Of a stretch of 64,000 bases of DNA, positions 28,232-36,501 are shown piece by piece. How positions within the stretch are numbered: position 1 is the first letter of the stretch; the number at the start of each line of letters is the position of its first letter. Source of the DNA: Mycolicibacterium vinylchloridicum (GTDB taxonomy: Bacteria > Actinomycetota > Actinomycetes > Mycobacteriales > Mycobacteriaceae); contig NZ_JACBJQ010000015.1 of NCBI RefSeq assembly GCF_013404075.1, positions 79,593-143,592 of the forward strand. Reading direction: 5' to 3'. The translations under genes were made by a program, and so were the position numbers. The notes under the pieces were generated by a model that searched no databases, was not told the DNA's origin, and worked only from the letters and a program-made list of their open reading frames with translations.

Positions 28232-29665
28232 ATGCGTGTAACGGTTCGTAGCACGTCGCTCGCGGTCGCCGCGCTGGCAATGGTTCTGTCCCTGGCGATG
28301 ATGTCGACGACGGCGGCCGTCAAGCTGCTTCTCACCGGCGCAACGGTTCTCGCGATGGGTGGCACGGGGCACTCGCTGTCGCCGTCGGAAGATACGGACG
28401 AGTTCGTCGAGAACTACCTGTCCGCGGCGGTCGGCAATTACGTCGATCCCGCCTCGACTTTGAGCACCGGCATCCCGGAGGGGCCGTACAACACCGTCGC
28501 CGTCGTCACGCCTGCAGAGTTCGCGCCCGACACCGGCACGCTGACCTTCGATCAATCGGTGGCCCTGGGCCGGCAGAACCTGGATAACTGCATCAAGGGC
28601 ACGTCCTGCAACTACAACACCGAGGTGGGTTCGGTGGCGCCGTCGGTCGGTGACACGTTCGTGGTCTACGGCTTCTCGCAGAGTGCCACGGTCGCGACCC
28701 TCGAAAAACGTTTGCTAGCAGCAGAATATGCCGATGGCGAGGGTCCCCAAGTATCATTCGTGCTGGTCGCCAACGGTAACCGTCCGAATGGCGGGTTCTT
28801 GTCCCGTGGGCCTACCGGGATCACAATTCCGTGGTTTCTGACGTTCGGCGGGGCGACGTTCAGCGGGCCGACCCCGACTGACACCCAGTACGCCACGGTG
28901 GACATCGCCGCTCAGTACGACGGCTGGTCGGATTTCCCCGTGAATCCGCTCAACCTGCTGGCCGTTCTCAACGCGATGATGGGCATCACCTATCTGCACC
29001 TGGCGGGTGTCTATGACGACACCAGCCTGACCGATTCGGGTGTCATCGATCAGGGCCAGTACGGCGACACTCATTACTATCTGATCTCCACCGACATACT
29101 TCCGCTGTTGATGCCGCTGGACAACTTGGGAACGCTGGGTCATGCGTTGGCGGACATGCTCGACCCAGCGTTGCGCGTCATCATCGAGTCGGCCTATGAC
29201 CGCAGCACCAGTCCCGGTGAGCCGACGTCGTGGAACATCTTCTACTTCGAGAATCCGATCAAACTCGCCAAAGATTTCCTCGAGGCAATCCCGGTCGGGC
29301 TGGACAACGGCATGGAAGATCTCTTCGGGGTACGTCCGTTCAGGACGACGCGGCCCGGACCCTATGGCGTTGGCGGTGCCGACGTCGAGTACACCACCTC
29401 GGAAACGACCGACGATGCGACGGCCAGCTCGACGACGAGCAGCTCGACGTCGACGTCCAGTACCCAATCGTCATCGGCCGATTCCAGCGACTCCAGCGAT
29501 TCAGCGGCCGCGGCGAGCACCAGCCGCGGCATTGGTCATGCCAATCGGCGCACCTCATCGACGTCTTCTGCGACTTCCAAGTCGGCGACATCGAATTCGA
29601 CAAGCTCGAGTTCGACGGCCACTCACAGCGGTGTGGGCTCGTCTAAGCGTGCGAAAGCAGGCTAG
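28232..29665 (+). CDS. PE-PPE domain serine hydrolase, secreted
   Basis: 477 residues from ATG 28232, which follows a GGAGG site; a TTG nine codons earlier is in frame. An N-terminal hydrophobic signal (SLAVAALAMVLSLAMM) is followed by a PE-PPE (Pfam PF08237) alpha/beta hydrolase domain, residues ~60-370. The nucleophile is Ser149 in YGFSQSA, the usual G-x-S-x-S of this group. Family members are esterases or acyltransferases of mycobacterial envelope lipids. There is no PE or PPE domain attached. The last ~85 residues are a Ser/Thr-rich low-complexity tail. Substrate unknown. Confidence 0.85.
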   Translation: MRVTVRSTSLAVAALAMVLSLAMMSTTAAVKLLLTGATVLAMGGTGHSLSPSEDTDEFVENYLSAAVGNYVDPASTLSTGIPEGPYNTVAVVTPAEFAPDTGTLTFDQSVALGRQNLDNCIKGTSCNYNTEVGSVAPSVGDTFVVYGFSQSATVATLEKRLLAAEYADGEGPQVSFVLVANGNRPNGGFLSRGPTGITIPWFLTFGGATFSGPTPTDTQYATVDIAAQYDGWSDFPVNPLNLLAVLNAMMGITYLHLAGVYDDTSLTDSGVIDQGQYGDTHYYLISTDILPLLMPLDNLGTLGHALADMLDPALRVIIESAYDRSTSPGEPTSWNIFYFENPIKLAKDFLEAIPVGLDNGMEDLFGVRPFRTTRPGPYGVGGADVEYTTSETTDDATASSTTSSSTSTSSTQSSSADSSDSSDSAAAASTSRGIGHANRRTSSTSSATSKSATSNSTSSSSTATHSGVGSSKRAKAG

Positions 29666-29709
29666 CCGCAACCTCTTTCGTGAGGTCGGTTCCCAGTGGA
29701 AACGCGACG

Positions 29710-30165
29710 TCAGGGACTGAGCACGCCCGCCTGCGACGTCACCGAAGGCACCGCCGCGCCGCTGAGCGAATTCAGCGTGCCCGAAGCCTGGTTGGCGGTG
29801 CTCAACATTTGCATGAGCGGCGCGAAGTTTCCGTTGGCGAGTTGTGTCATCACTGAGGGGCATTGGGACTGGATGGCTTGCTCTGCCACGAATCCGGTGA
29901 CTTGGGAAGCGAGCCCGCCATAGCCGCTCGCTTCCGTGGCGTTGGAGACCACGCCACTGCCCGACTTGGCGAAGAAGGGGCAGATCTGCTGTCCTATTTG
30001 CTCGATCAACTGAGTGATTGGACCACCGTTTCCGATGCCGACGGCGTTCAGGACTCCATTGAGTTCCGTTGTGTCGGCGTTGGCGGGCGCCGGCCACGCG
30101 GTGGCGGCGACCAATATCCCCGAGGTGACGGCACATAATCCGATGCCGAGTTTGTGAACGGTCAT
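29710..30165 (-). CDS. Small secreted protein, DUF732-like
   Basis: 151 residues with a signal peptide (GIGLCAVTSGILVAATAWPAPANA, cleavage near ANA-DTT). The mature protein is helical with two cysteines (QQIC and QSQCP) placed as in the mycobacterial DUF732 family, so one disulfide is likely. Function unknown. ATG at 30165 gives a normal signal; the frame extends upstream to 30246 without a ribosome site. Convergent with the PE-PPE gene. The 214-bp gap upstream of it, before the CtaG gene's stop, contains its presumed promoter and nothing else recognised. Confidence 0.65.
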   Translation of the reverse strand: MTVHKLGIGLCAVTSGILVAATAWPAPANADTTELNGVLNAVGIGNGGPITQLIEQIGQQICPFFAKSGSGVVSNATEASGYGGLASQVTGFVAEQAIQSQCPSVMTQLANGNFAPLMQMLSTANQASGTLNSLSGAAVPSVTSQAGVLSP

Positions 30166-30379
30166 GAGGTTCCCCACTATGGGTTCGTTTGGCGTCGTCG
30201 GCGACAGCCAGAATGTCACTTCGGTACGTTCCGGCACTTGCGTCACGCTAAGAGCACAAAGTCGTCAAGGTTCGATGCCTATGCGTTTCCCATGTGTCGC
30301 CTGTGCGGCCGAGATGCGACACTGCCCCGCCGCGATCGAGCACTCAGCGACGCCGGTGCAGAAGTGCGCGCTCGATGTA

Positions 30380-32287
30380 TCAGCGCCGGTTCTTGGCCAG
30401 CTCAGCCAACATGGCGTTGTAGGCGTCGAGGTCGTCGTCATAGTTCGCGTCGGAGTGCCGGTCGCTGCGCACAGCAGCGCGGCGATCCTGGCGTGACCAC
30501 TGCACCACCAGCGCCACCACGACCACGATGATCGGCAGTTCGCTCGACCCCCAGGCGATCGCGCCGCCGAGATGCTGATCGTCGTTGAGGCTGGCCAGCC
30601 ACGGCAGGTGCAGGCTGCGATAGAAGGTGCCCCCGAGCACTGACGTCATCGTCATCGTCGCGATGCCAAAGAATGCGTGAAACGGCATCACGGCGAACAA
30701 CATTCCGAGCCGGCCGATGAACGGCAACCGCTTCGGTCCGGGGTCGATGCCGATGATGCCCCAGAAGAACAGGTAGCCGGTGATCATGAAGTGCAGGGAC
30801 ATGAACTCATGGCCCCAGTGGTACCGCACCAGCGTGTCGAACAACGGGGTGAAATACACCGCGTACAGCGAGCCGACGAAGAGCACGAAAGCCGTTGCGG
30901 GATGGGACAGGAACCGCGAGACCCGCGAATGCACCAGCCACAGCAGCCATTCCCGCGGTCCCGGCGGGTTCCCGGCGCCCGCGGTGGGCAGTGCCCGCAG
31001 TGCCAGGGTGATCGGTGCACCCAGCACGAGGAAGACCGGGATGAACATGTTCAGCGTCATGTGCTCACCCATGTGCACACTGAACATCGCCGACCCGTAG
31101 GCGCGCACACCGGACCCGGTGGTGAACAGCAATGCCGCACAACCGAACAGCCAGGCGACCAGCCGTCCCGGCGGCCAGCCGTCGCCGCGCTTACGCAGCC
31201 GCAACACCCCGATCACGTAGGCGAGCGCCATCACCACCGCCGCAACCCCGAGCAGTACGTCGAAGCGCCAGACAGTGAGCAGCCGCAGCGCATTCGGGGG
31301 ATCGGGGAGCTGATAGCCGAGAAACACGTCCCACGCGGTGAATTGGTGGGCGAGAAGTCGTGGGGCGGTCTGTACGGCCATGGCCGAGATCGCCGCCACC
31401 GCCAGGATCGCGGCCAGTGCGGCCACCGTCGCGCGTTTCATGAGCACGCTGACCACGAGTGCCGCGCCGGCCAGCATCCCAAAGCGCCCGTAGTCCGAAC
31501 CGGTCAGCCCGCCCGGGGTGGCCAGCAGGAGTAGCAGCAGCGTGCCATACCCCAGGGCCACCGCACCGGCGACGACCTCGACCAGCCGAACCCTGCGGCG
31601 CAGTCCGGCATTCGGAGGGGCGATGGCCGCGCTGACCTTCAGGCCCACCAGAACTGCCAGCGCGAGCGCAAACACGATGACGGCACTGGTCCCGTAGTCG
31701 TGGTCGGGGCCCTGGCCGGCGTTCCCGGTCACCGGCAGTGCGATGACCCCGATCAGCGTCGGGATCACCAGCACCGCGTGCGACACCCATCGCACACTGA
31801 GCCGCAATGTGACACTGACGATGGCAGCCATGATCGCGGCGGCGATCCACCCGCGAGCCATTTCGGATGCCCCGAGCGCACTTCCGATGCCCCCGCCTCC
31901 GATGAGCCGGGAGACCGGAACCCCGGCGGCATTGGCGGACTGGATCACCACCATTGCGAGCGCGCTCGCCAGCCAGAGCGGGGCGAGGCGTTCGGCCAGC
32001 AGGTGCACTCGGAACGACGCGGCATCGAGCAGCCCGCGCTCGTCGGGATCGGCGGTGACGACGATGAAGACCAAGGCGCCCAGACAGATCGCCGCGGCCA
32101 GGGTGGCCGTGAAGTAGCCGACCACCTCGGCGACGCTGGTTGCCGCGCCCGGGTACGAGTCGCCGTCGGCGGTGAACCGGCGGTCGCCGGAGGCCACGGC
32201 ATAGGCGACCAGGGCCGCGGCCACGACGAGGTAGCCGCCGAGGATCCACCGACCCGCCGGCCGGGCGCCTGCCTGGGTCGACTCCAT
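30380..32287 (-). CDS. CopD-CtaG fusion membrane protein (cytochrome oxidase assembly / copper)
   Basis: 635 residues, close to M. tuberculosis Rv0102. About 15 hydrophobic segments: an N-terminal CopD-like copper-resistance region (roughly residues 15-300) and a C-terminal caa3-type cytochrome oxidase assembly factor CtaG region (about 340-600) with conserved [29 protein letters not shown] and HAFFGI histidines and methionines likely to bind copper. The tail is charged and cytoplasmic. ATG at 32287. Its promoter lies in the short divergent gap with the DUF5134 gene and contains a perfect BlaI/CopY-type palindrome, suggesting shared repression. Confidence 0.88.
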   Translation of the reverse strand: MESTQAGARPAGRWILGGYLVVAAALVAYAVASGDRRFTADGDSYPGAATSVAEVVGYFTATLAAAICLGALVFIVVTADPDERGLLDAASFRVHLLAERLAPLWLASALAMVVIQSANAAGVPVSRLIGGGGIGSALGASEMARGWIAAAIMAAIVSVTLRLSVRWVSHAVLVIPTLIGVIALPVTGNAGQGPDHDYGTSAVIVFALALAVLVGLKVSAAIAPPNAGLRRRVRLVEVVAGAVALGYGTLLLLLLATPGGLTGSDYGRFGMLAGAALVVSVLMKRATVAALAAILAVAAISAMAVQTAPRLLAHQFTAWDVFLGYQLPDPPNALRLLTVWRFDVLLGVAAVVMALAYVIGVLRLRKRGDGWPPGRLVAWLFGCAALLFTTGSGVRAYGSAMFSVHMGEHMTLNMFIPVFLVLGAPITLALRALPTAGAGNPPGPREWLLWLVHSRVSRFLSHPATAFVLFVGSLYAVYFTPLFDTLVRYHWGHEFMSLHFMITGYLFFWGIIGIDPGPKRLPFIGRLGMLFAVMPFHAFFGIATMTMTSVLGGTFYRSLHLPWLASLNDDQHLGGAIAWGSSELPIIVVVVALVVQWSRQDRRAAVRSDRHSDANYDDDLDAYNAMLAELAKNRR

Positions 32288-32298
32288 CAGCGAGAGTC

Positions 32299-32315
32299 TA
32301 CGACTGATTGTCGTA
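32299..32315. promoter_or_regulatory. BlaI/CopY-type operator (TACGAC-N5-GTCGTA)
   Basis: A perfect 6-5-6 inverted repeat (7-5-7 if flanking C and G are counted), 12 bases from the CtaG/CopD start and about 80 before the DUF5134 gene. It has the same geometry and near-identical half-sites as the repeat at 34064-34080. The TAC-GAC/TAC-TAC half-site matches the operator class of BlaI/MecI/CopY repressors. No such repressor gene lies in the window. Confidence 0.6.
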
Positions 32316-32395
32316 GTCAAGTCGCTGTGGTGGGAACTTTCTGGTGCGATGGATCGACCATTGCTCGGGCGCGAACGATGAGGAGGCACAATCCG

Positions 32396-33067
32396 GTGAT
32401 TCAGGATCTGGCGTTGCGCTGGTTCGTCACCATCCTGTTCGTTCTGGCGGCCGGCGAATGCCTGTATGCCCTCGCTGCCGGTAAGCGGCGACCGGCGGCC
32501 GTCATCGGGCAGTTGCTGCACGTCGTGATGGCGGTGGCAATGGCGGTGATGGCCTGGCCGTGGGGTGCCGCGCTGCCCACCGTCGCGCCGATGGTGTTCT
32601 TCCTGCTCGCGACCGGATGGTTCGTCGGTGTGACGGCGAGCCCGCTTGGCGCCGGCCACCGGATCGCGGGCTCCTACCACGCGCTGATGATGCTGGCGAT
32701 GGCCTGGATGTATGCGGTGATGAACGGACGTCTGCTGCCGGGCCAAGCCTCGTACGCCGCCGACGTTGCGCCCGCCGCGGACGGCGCGTCGGGGCATGCC
32801 GGGCATGCGGGGATGAACATGCCGGGCATGGACATGTCCGGGACGGACCCGGCGGTCAGCGACCACGGCGTCGGATACCCCGCCTACATCGCGACGCTGA
32901 ACTGGGCGTGCACGCTGCTCTTTGCCGTCGCCACGGTGTACTGGCTCTACCGGTACCTTGCCGTGCGGATGAGCGGCGCATCCACCGAGGCCGGAGCGCC
33001 GCTCGGCATCCTGTGTCAGTCGATGATGGCGGCCGGCATGGCGATCATGTTCGGCGTGATGCTTTAG
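32396..33067 (+). CDS. DUF5134 membrane protein with Met/His-rich loop
   Basis: 223 residues with about six transmembrane helices, matching the mycobacterial DUF5134 family. Between helices 4 and 5 is a soluble loop [19 protein letters not shown] followed by DHG, full of Met and His in a pattern typical of Cu(I)-binding segments on the outside. I chose the GTG at 32396 because AGGAGG stands nine bases before it; an ATG at 32378 overlaps that site. Divergent from the CtaG/CopD gene, and likely controlled by the same palindrome. A role in copper handling is inferred; no member is known to me to be characterised. Confidence 0.75.
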   Translation: MIQDLALRWFVTILFVLAAGECLYALAAGKRRPAAVIGQLLHVVMAVAMAVMAWPWGAALPTVAPMVFFLLATGWFVGVTASPLGAGHRIAGSYHALMMLAMAWMYAVMNGRLLPGQASYAADVAPAADGASGHAGHAGMNMPGMDMSGTDPAVSDHGVGYPAYIATLNWACTLLFAVATVYWLYRYLAVRMSGASTEAGAPLGILCQSMMAAGMAIMFGVML

Positions 33068-33078
33068 GACGAGACGAG

Positions 33079-33111
33079 CTGTGGCCCGATCCGCGAGGAA
33101 TCGGGCCACAG
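33079..33111. terminator. Bidirectional terminator hairpin
   Basis: CTGTGGCCCGAT (33079-33090) pairs perfectly with ATCGGGCCACAG (33100-33111) over a 9-base loop, placed between the convergent DUF5134 and secreted-protein genes. No T tract on either side. Confidence 0.75.
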
Positions 33112-33127
33112 GTCGTGTTGCATCGGT

Positions 33128-33703
33128 CTAGCAGGAACCCTGTGCGCGCAGCGCTGTCTTCGCCGTCGTTGCGGTGCATGCCCGTATGGATGGCGATGAC
33201 GCGCTCCGGTGGGGATCGGGTGCGGTCTGGTGACCGCTGAGTTGGCGGATCACCGTTGCGGAGAGGTCGGCCTCGTCGGGTAGTGCCACGCCCCTGGCTT
33301 GCAGGGAGTCATAGGTCGTTTTGATCAGGCCGCCGTTGAACAGGCCCGTCACCGTGCCGTTCGACCCGTGGGTCGGATGTTCGTAGTTCGCCGTTCCAAA
33401 GGCGTTGTGGTAGTTGATCCCAAGCGGTGAATCGTCCAAGGCCTTGTTGAAAGCCGTGCTCTGGTTGAACACTCGGTCGCCGAGTGCCTGGACGGCGCGC
33501 ACGCCCGGTGCCGGATTGCCCGGAGTCTCTTCACTTCCGAAGCCGGGGCGGCCGACCGCGTCGCCTGACGGTGTGCTGTAACCATGGGCGTGCGCGATAC
33601 CCGTTCCGGGGGTCGCCACCATCAGGACTGCGGCGAGAGTGGCCGCGCCCAGCGTGGTACTTGCGAGAGTGCGGCGCCGGGGATTGTCGTGTTGCGTGAT
33701 CAT
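33128..33703 (-). CDS. Secreted protein of unknown function
   Basis: 191 residues. It begins MITQHDNPRRRTLAST with a hydrophobic segment and probable cleavage near GIAHA-HGY, so it is exported (an RRR motif allows Tat). The mature protein is soluble, rich in Gly, Asn and His (HAHGYSTP, YHNAFGTANYEHPTHG) and ends with two Cys in CTAT...GSC. I recognise no family. It is 31 bp downstream of another small His-containing secreted protein and is probably co-transcribed from the promoter with the second BlaI-type palindrome, so a metal-related envelope role is possible. Confidence 0.65.
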   Translation of the reverse strand: MITQHDNPRRRTLASTTLGAATLAAVLMVATPGTGIAHAHGYSTPSGDAVGRPGFGSEETPGNPAPGVRAVQALGDRVFNQSTAFNKALDDSPLGINYHNAFGTANYEHPTHGSNGTVTGLFNGGLIKTTYDSLQARGVALPDEADLSATVIRQLSGHQTAPDPHRSASSPSIRACTATTAKTALRAQGSC

Positions 33704-33734
33704 CGGGATTTGCCTTTCGTTGGATGGTTGTGTT

Positions 33735-34034
33735 TCAGCGGCCCTGGCCGTCGCAGGCCACTGCGGCGGGCACGCCGGTGTCGGTGCACACGGCTTTCGA
33801 CCCGTTGCCTCCGCCGCCGGTCGCGCTGCCAGCACCGGCGCCGCCGTTGGTCTTGGCGCTCCCGCTCTTGGCTCCTCCGCTGGTGCTGCCGCCGTTGCCG
33901 GAATCCGAGCCACCGTGGTCGTGGCCGGGATGTGCGGTCGCGTTCCCCGACAGGGCGGCACTGAGTGTGAGCGCCCCGGCAGCCAAGAACGCGCCGAGCA
34001 GTCGCGGCACCCGCTTGTGTTTTCTGACCTTCAT
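33735..34034 (-). CDS. Small secreted Gly/Ser-rich protein with His motif
   Basis: 99 residues: a basic start (MKVRKHKRVPRLLG), a signal peptide cleaved near NATA-HPG, then HPGHDHGG at the new N-terminus, which is an ATCUN-like/His cluster suited to Cu(II) or Zn(II). The rest is Gly/Ser/Lys low complexity and ends with CTDTGVPAAVACDGQGR, giving two cysteines. No family is recognised. ATG start, and the palindrome at 34064-34080 lies 29 bases upstream. It leads a likely two-gene operon with the 33128-33703 gene. Confidence 0.65.
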   Translation of the reverse strand: MKVRKHKRVPRLLGAFLAAGALTLSAALSGNATAHPGHDHGGSDSGNGGSTSGGAKSGSAKTNGGAGAGSATGGGGNGSKAVCTDTGVPAAVACDGQGR

Positions 34035-34063
34035 TCGTCTCTCCCGTGTTCGGAGGCCTGATC

Positions 34064-34080
34064 TACTACAGGACGTAGTA
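34064..34080. promoter_or_regulatory. BlaI/CopY-type operator (TACTAC-N5-GTAGTA)
   Basis: A perfect 6-5-6 inverted repeat, 29 bases before the start of the small secreted protein gene. Same spacing as the site at 32299-32315, differing by one base in each half. It matches the classic BlaI half-site TACTAC. The repressor is outside the window. Confidence 0.65.
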
Positions 34081-34082
34081 AT

Positions 34083-34104
34083 CGAGGGCACATTGATGCC
34101 CTCG
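34083..34104 (-). terminator. Hairpin downstream of the zinc-finger membrane protein gene
   Basis: CGAGGGCA (34083-34090), loop CATTGA, TGCCCTCG (34097-34104): perfect 8-bp stem. It lies after the zf-HC2 gene on the same strand and just before the palindrome that governs the next minus-strand genes. Confidence 0.5.
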
Positions 34105-34240
34105 AGGGCCGACTGACTCTGCTTCCCGTCAGTTGCGCGCGGGCCCTGGAACCCCCGCTGCGACGAGCAAGTCGTCACAGCGGACATTCAGGAAACGCAC
34201 AGACAATTGGTCGTGAGACGGTGGGAAAAGTTCCCGGCAG

Positions 34241-34960
34241 TCAGGCCGCCGAGCCGTCGGTGGGGTAGAGGTGTCCACGCCGACGACCGCGAGTGGCGTT
34301 GTCGGGCAACATGACATCGGCGGTGACGGGCGCGGTATCGGGTCGAGGCTCCGGCCCGGACGTGCGGGTGGCGCGCCACACCATCAGCGCCAGGACGGTC
34401 CCGGCCAGGACGGGCAGGTGCGACAGGATCCGGTCGAGGGTCACTGCGCCGGCGACCGCGTCGGTGATGACGTAGCCGGTCAGGATCGCGGTGAACACCG
34501 ACAGCACCCCGGCCAAGCCGGCGGCCGCCGTCGGCCGCGCGGCGGTGACGATCATGATCACGCCCAGTGCTGCCGACCATGCCGTCGACTCGTTGAGAAG
34601 GTGGCCGCCCATCATCGCGTGGTGAGTGGCCGCCGACGTCCCGACATTGACGCCGAAGGCCTGCGCACCGGCCAGCCCGAGCTGCATCAGCCCGACGACG
34701 GCCAGCGTCGCGCGCACCCAGGTGTTGGCGGGGAGCCGGGGCGCCCGCGACGACGGCGCAGGACTCGGCGCGGTGACGGCGGCCACCTGGGATCGCCCAG
34801 ACAACCGCCGCAGCAGCTGGGTCTGCTCGACGGCCTGCGCGTACCAGGCGCCGCAGTGGTCACAGGTGGCGACATGCTCGTCGACCCGGGCCGCGGGAAC
34901 GGGTTCACGTTCTCCGTCGATCCGGGCTGACAACGCCTCCCGGGCGACAGCACAGTCCAC
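34241..34960 (-). CDS. Zinc-finger (zf-HC2) membrane protein, Rv0093c-like
   Basis: About 239 residues from GTG 34960; a TTG at 35011 is also in frame. The N-terminal domain has the anti-sigma-type zinc motif (H-x3-C-x2-C in HVATCDHC) with an upstream Cys in NVDCAVAREALSARIDGE. About five transmembrane helices follow and contain a THHAMMGGHLLNE stretch in a loop. This is the layout of anti-sigma factors and of M. tuberculosis Rv0093c, which lies beside ctpA. No sigma gene is directly adjacent; SigC, 9 kb away, is the only ECF sigma factor in the window. Function is inferred only. Confidence 0.75.
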   Translation of the reverse strand: MDCAVAREALSARIDGEREPVPAARVDEHVATCDHCGAWYAQAVEQTQLLRRLSGRSQVAAVTAPSPAPSSRAPRLPANTWVRATLAVVGLMQLGLAGAQAFGVNVGTSAATHHAMMGGHLLNESTAWSAALGVIMIVTAARPTAAAGLAGVLSVFTAILTGYVITDAVAGAVTLDRILSHLPVLAGTVLALMVWRATRTSGPEPRPDTAPVTADVMLPDNATRGRRRGHLYPTDGSAA

Positions 34961-35038
34961 GTTGCAATAGTCGCCTAACCGGGCCGGATTGTTCCAGCGT
35001 CCCTGGCCCAATGTCCGTCCTGGGCTAGATTCCTAGTC

Positions 35039-35371
35039 ATGGACGGGCCAGGAGACGAGGTCAAGGTCGCGCTTGCTTCGTCCGCACTGGCCGATGTCGA
35101 CATCCACGGCTGGACCCAACGGTTCGATCTGCTGTCCGACCCGCATCGCCTGGAGATCCTGCTCGGACTACACCGCGCGCCGGGTATCTGCGTCGGTGAC
35201 CTGGCGGCGGCGGTCGGCCGATCGGAAAATGCTGTCTCCCAAGCCCTACGCGTGCTGCGCCAACAGGGCTGGGTCACCTCGACGCGGGTGGGCAGGCAGG
35301 CAAGTTATCGCCTCGAGGACCACACCGTGCACGACCTGCTGCATTGGATCGGTGCCGCGCACACCGAGTGA
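35039..35371 (+). CDS. ArsR/SmtB-family metal-responsive repressor
   Basis: 110 residues, a compact winged-helix dimer. The DNA-recognition helix lies in VGDLAAAVGRSENAVSQALRVLRQQGWV, followed by the wing TSTRVGRQASYRLED. The C-terminal helix is histidine-rich (DHTVHDLLHWIGAAHTE) and is likely the alpha5 metal site; it does not fit the SmtB zinc spacing exactly, and Ni(II) or Co(II) is more likely from context. It precedes cbiM by about 90 bp with a perfect inverted repeat between. There is no cysteine in an alpha3 ELCVCDL motif, so it is not an arsenic or cadmium sensor. Confidence 0.85.
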   Translation: MDGPGDEVKVALASSALADVDIHGWTQRFDLLSDPHRLEILLGLHRAPGICVGDLAAAVGRSENAVSQALRVLRQQGWVTSTRVGRQASYRLEDHTVHDLLHWIGAAHTE

Positions 35372-35389
35372 GCTGGTCGGTTCATTCGA

Positions 35390-35413
35390 ATATCTGTACA
35401 TGTAGACAGATAT
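35390..35413. promoter_or_regulatory. Candidate ArsR operator upstream of cbiM
   Basis: ATATCTGT (35390-35397) and ACAGATAT (35406-35413), a perfect 8-8-8 inverted repeat with AT-rich ends, as in ArsR/SmtB operators. It sits between the ArsR-type gene and cbiMNQO. Confidence 0.6.
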
Positions 35414-35463
35414 CGGGGTGCGGGCATAGGGTTCGAGGCATGTCGAGCGTCCAGATCACCGCC

Positions 35464-36147
35464 ATGCACATGAGCGACGGCCTGGTCAACGCACCCACCT
35501 CGGTGGTCTTCGGGATCTTGGCGATCGCCGTGGTCGGCTTCTGTGGCTGGCGGGCCCGGACCGAACTCGACGAGCGGACGGTCCCGCTGGCCGGCTTGGT
35601 CGCGGCGTTCATCTTCGCGGTGCAGATGATCAACTTCCCGATCCTGCCCGGCGTCAGCGGTCACCTGCTCGGTGGCGCGCTCGCCGCGATCCTGGTCGGT
35701 CCCTACACCGGCGTTCTGTGCATCACGATCGTGCTGGTCGTGCAATCGCTGCTGTTCGCCGACGGCGGAGTGACCGCGCTCGGGATGAACATCACCAACA
35801 TGGCGCTGATCGGGGTGGCCGCCGGCTACTCGACCGCCGTCATCCTCTACGCCCTGGTGCGACGGCGCCGACCGGATTCGGTGCCCGCATTGGGCGCCGT
35901 CGGCTTCGTTTCGGCGGTCATCGGAACAGTCTGTGCCTCAATGGGATTCGTTGTCGAATACGCGATCGGGGGCGCCGCGCCGACATCGCTGGGCACGGTG
36001 GCCGCCTACATGCTCGGCACCCACGTCCTCATCGGTATCGGGGAGGGGCTGATCACGGCGGTGACCGTGATGGCCGTGGCCCGGTCCCGGCCCGACCTCG
36101 TCTATCTGCTGCGCCGCAGTCGTGAGCGCGCGGCGGTGGCCGCATGA
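35464..36147 (+). CDS. cbiM: Ni/Co ECF transporter substrate-binding subunit CbiM
   Basis: 227 residues, six to seven membrane helices. CbiM/NikM binds the metal with its own free N-terminus, where His2 is essential, so the start matters: MHMSDG begins at ATG 35464, giving the required His at position 2. An upstream in-frame ATG at 35440 would bury it behind eight residues (MSSVQITA). Conserved features include HMSDGLVNAP and GVSGHLLGGALAAILVGPYTG with a further His. Co-operon with cbiN (ATGA overlap). Whether it takes nickel or cobalt cannot be read; in this place M. tuberculosis has the unrelated nickel permease NicT. Confidence 0.85.
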   Translation: MHMSDGLVNAPTSVVFGILAIAVVGFCGWRARTELDERTVPLAGLVAAFIFAVQMINFPILPGVSGHLLGGALAAILVGPYTGVLCITIVLVVQSLLFADGGVTALGMNITNMALIGVAAGYSTAVILYALVRRRRPDSVPALGAVGFVSAVIGTVCASMGFVVEYAIGGAAPTSLGTVAAYMLGTHVLIGIGEGLITAVTVMAVARSRPDLVYLLRRSRERAAVAA

Positions 36148-36500
36148 GCGCGCAGACTGTGGGCCGGCGCTGGCAGTTCTGGGTCGGCTTCGGCGTCGCG
36201 ATCCTGCTGATCGCCGGCGTGGTGTCCTACTTCGCCAGCTCGAGCCCGGACGGGCTGGACTCGGCGACCCTGCAGGGCTGCCAGGTGGTGGAGGCCGAGC
36301 ACGGCGAGCAGCTGACCGGCAACTGCATCGCCCAACACGCGACCGAACATCCCATGGCGGTGTCGCCGCTGGCCGACTACACGATCTTCGGCCACGCCGA
36401 CACCAGCGGGCCGGCCGGAATCATCGGCGCCGTCGTGGTGCTGGCCCTCGCTTTCGGCGCGTTCTGGTTGATCGCGCGCACTCGCCGCTCGAAGGGCTGA
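36144..36500 (+). CDS. cbiN: ECF transporter small subunit CbiN/NikN (PDGLE type)
   Basis: 118 residues with two membrane helices flanking an extracytoplasmic loop that begins with SSPDGLD, the PDGLE signature of CbiN/NikN. The loop also holds His residues (EAEHGEQ, AQHATEHPM) and two cysteines. The subunit assists CbiM in metal loading. It overlaps cbiM by four bases (ATGA) and is followed directly by cbiQ. Confidence 0.85.
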   Translation: MSAQTVGRRWQFWVGFGVAILLIAGVVSYFASSSPDGLDSATLQGCQVVEAEHGEQLTGNCIAQHATEHPMAVSPLADYTIFGHADTSGPAGIIGAVVVLALAFGAFWLIARTRRSKG

Positions 36501-36501
36501 G

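Noticed and set aside
35039..35371. ArsR-type gene as an arsenic resistance regulator
   Set aside because: No cysteine pair in the recognition helix and no arsenic genes; the neighbours are nickel/cobalt transport genes.
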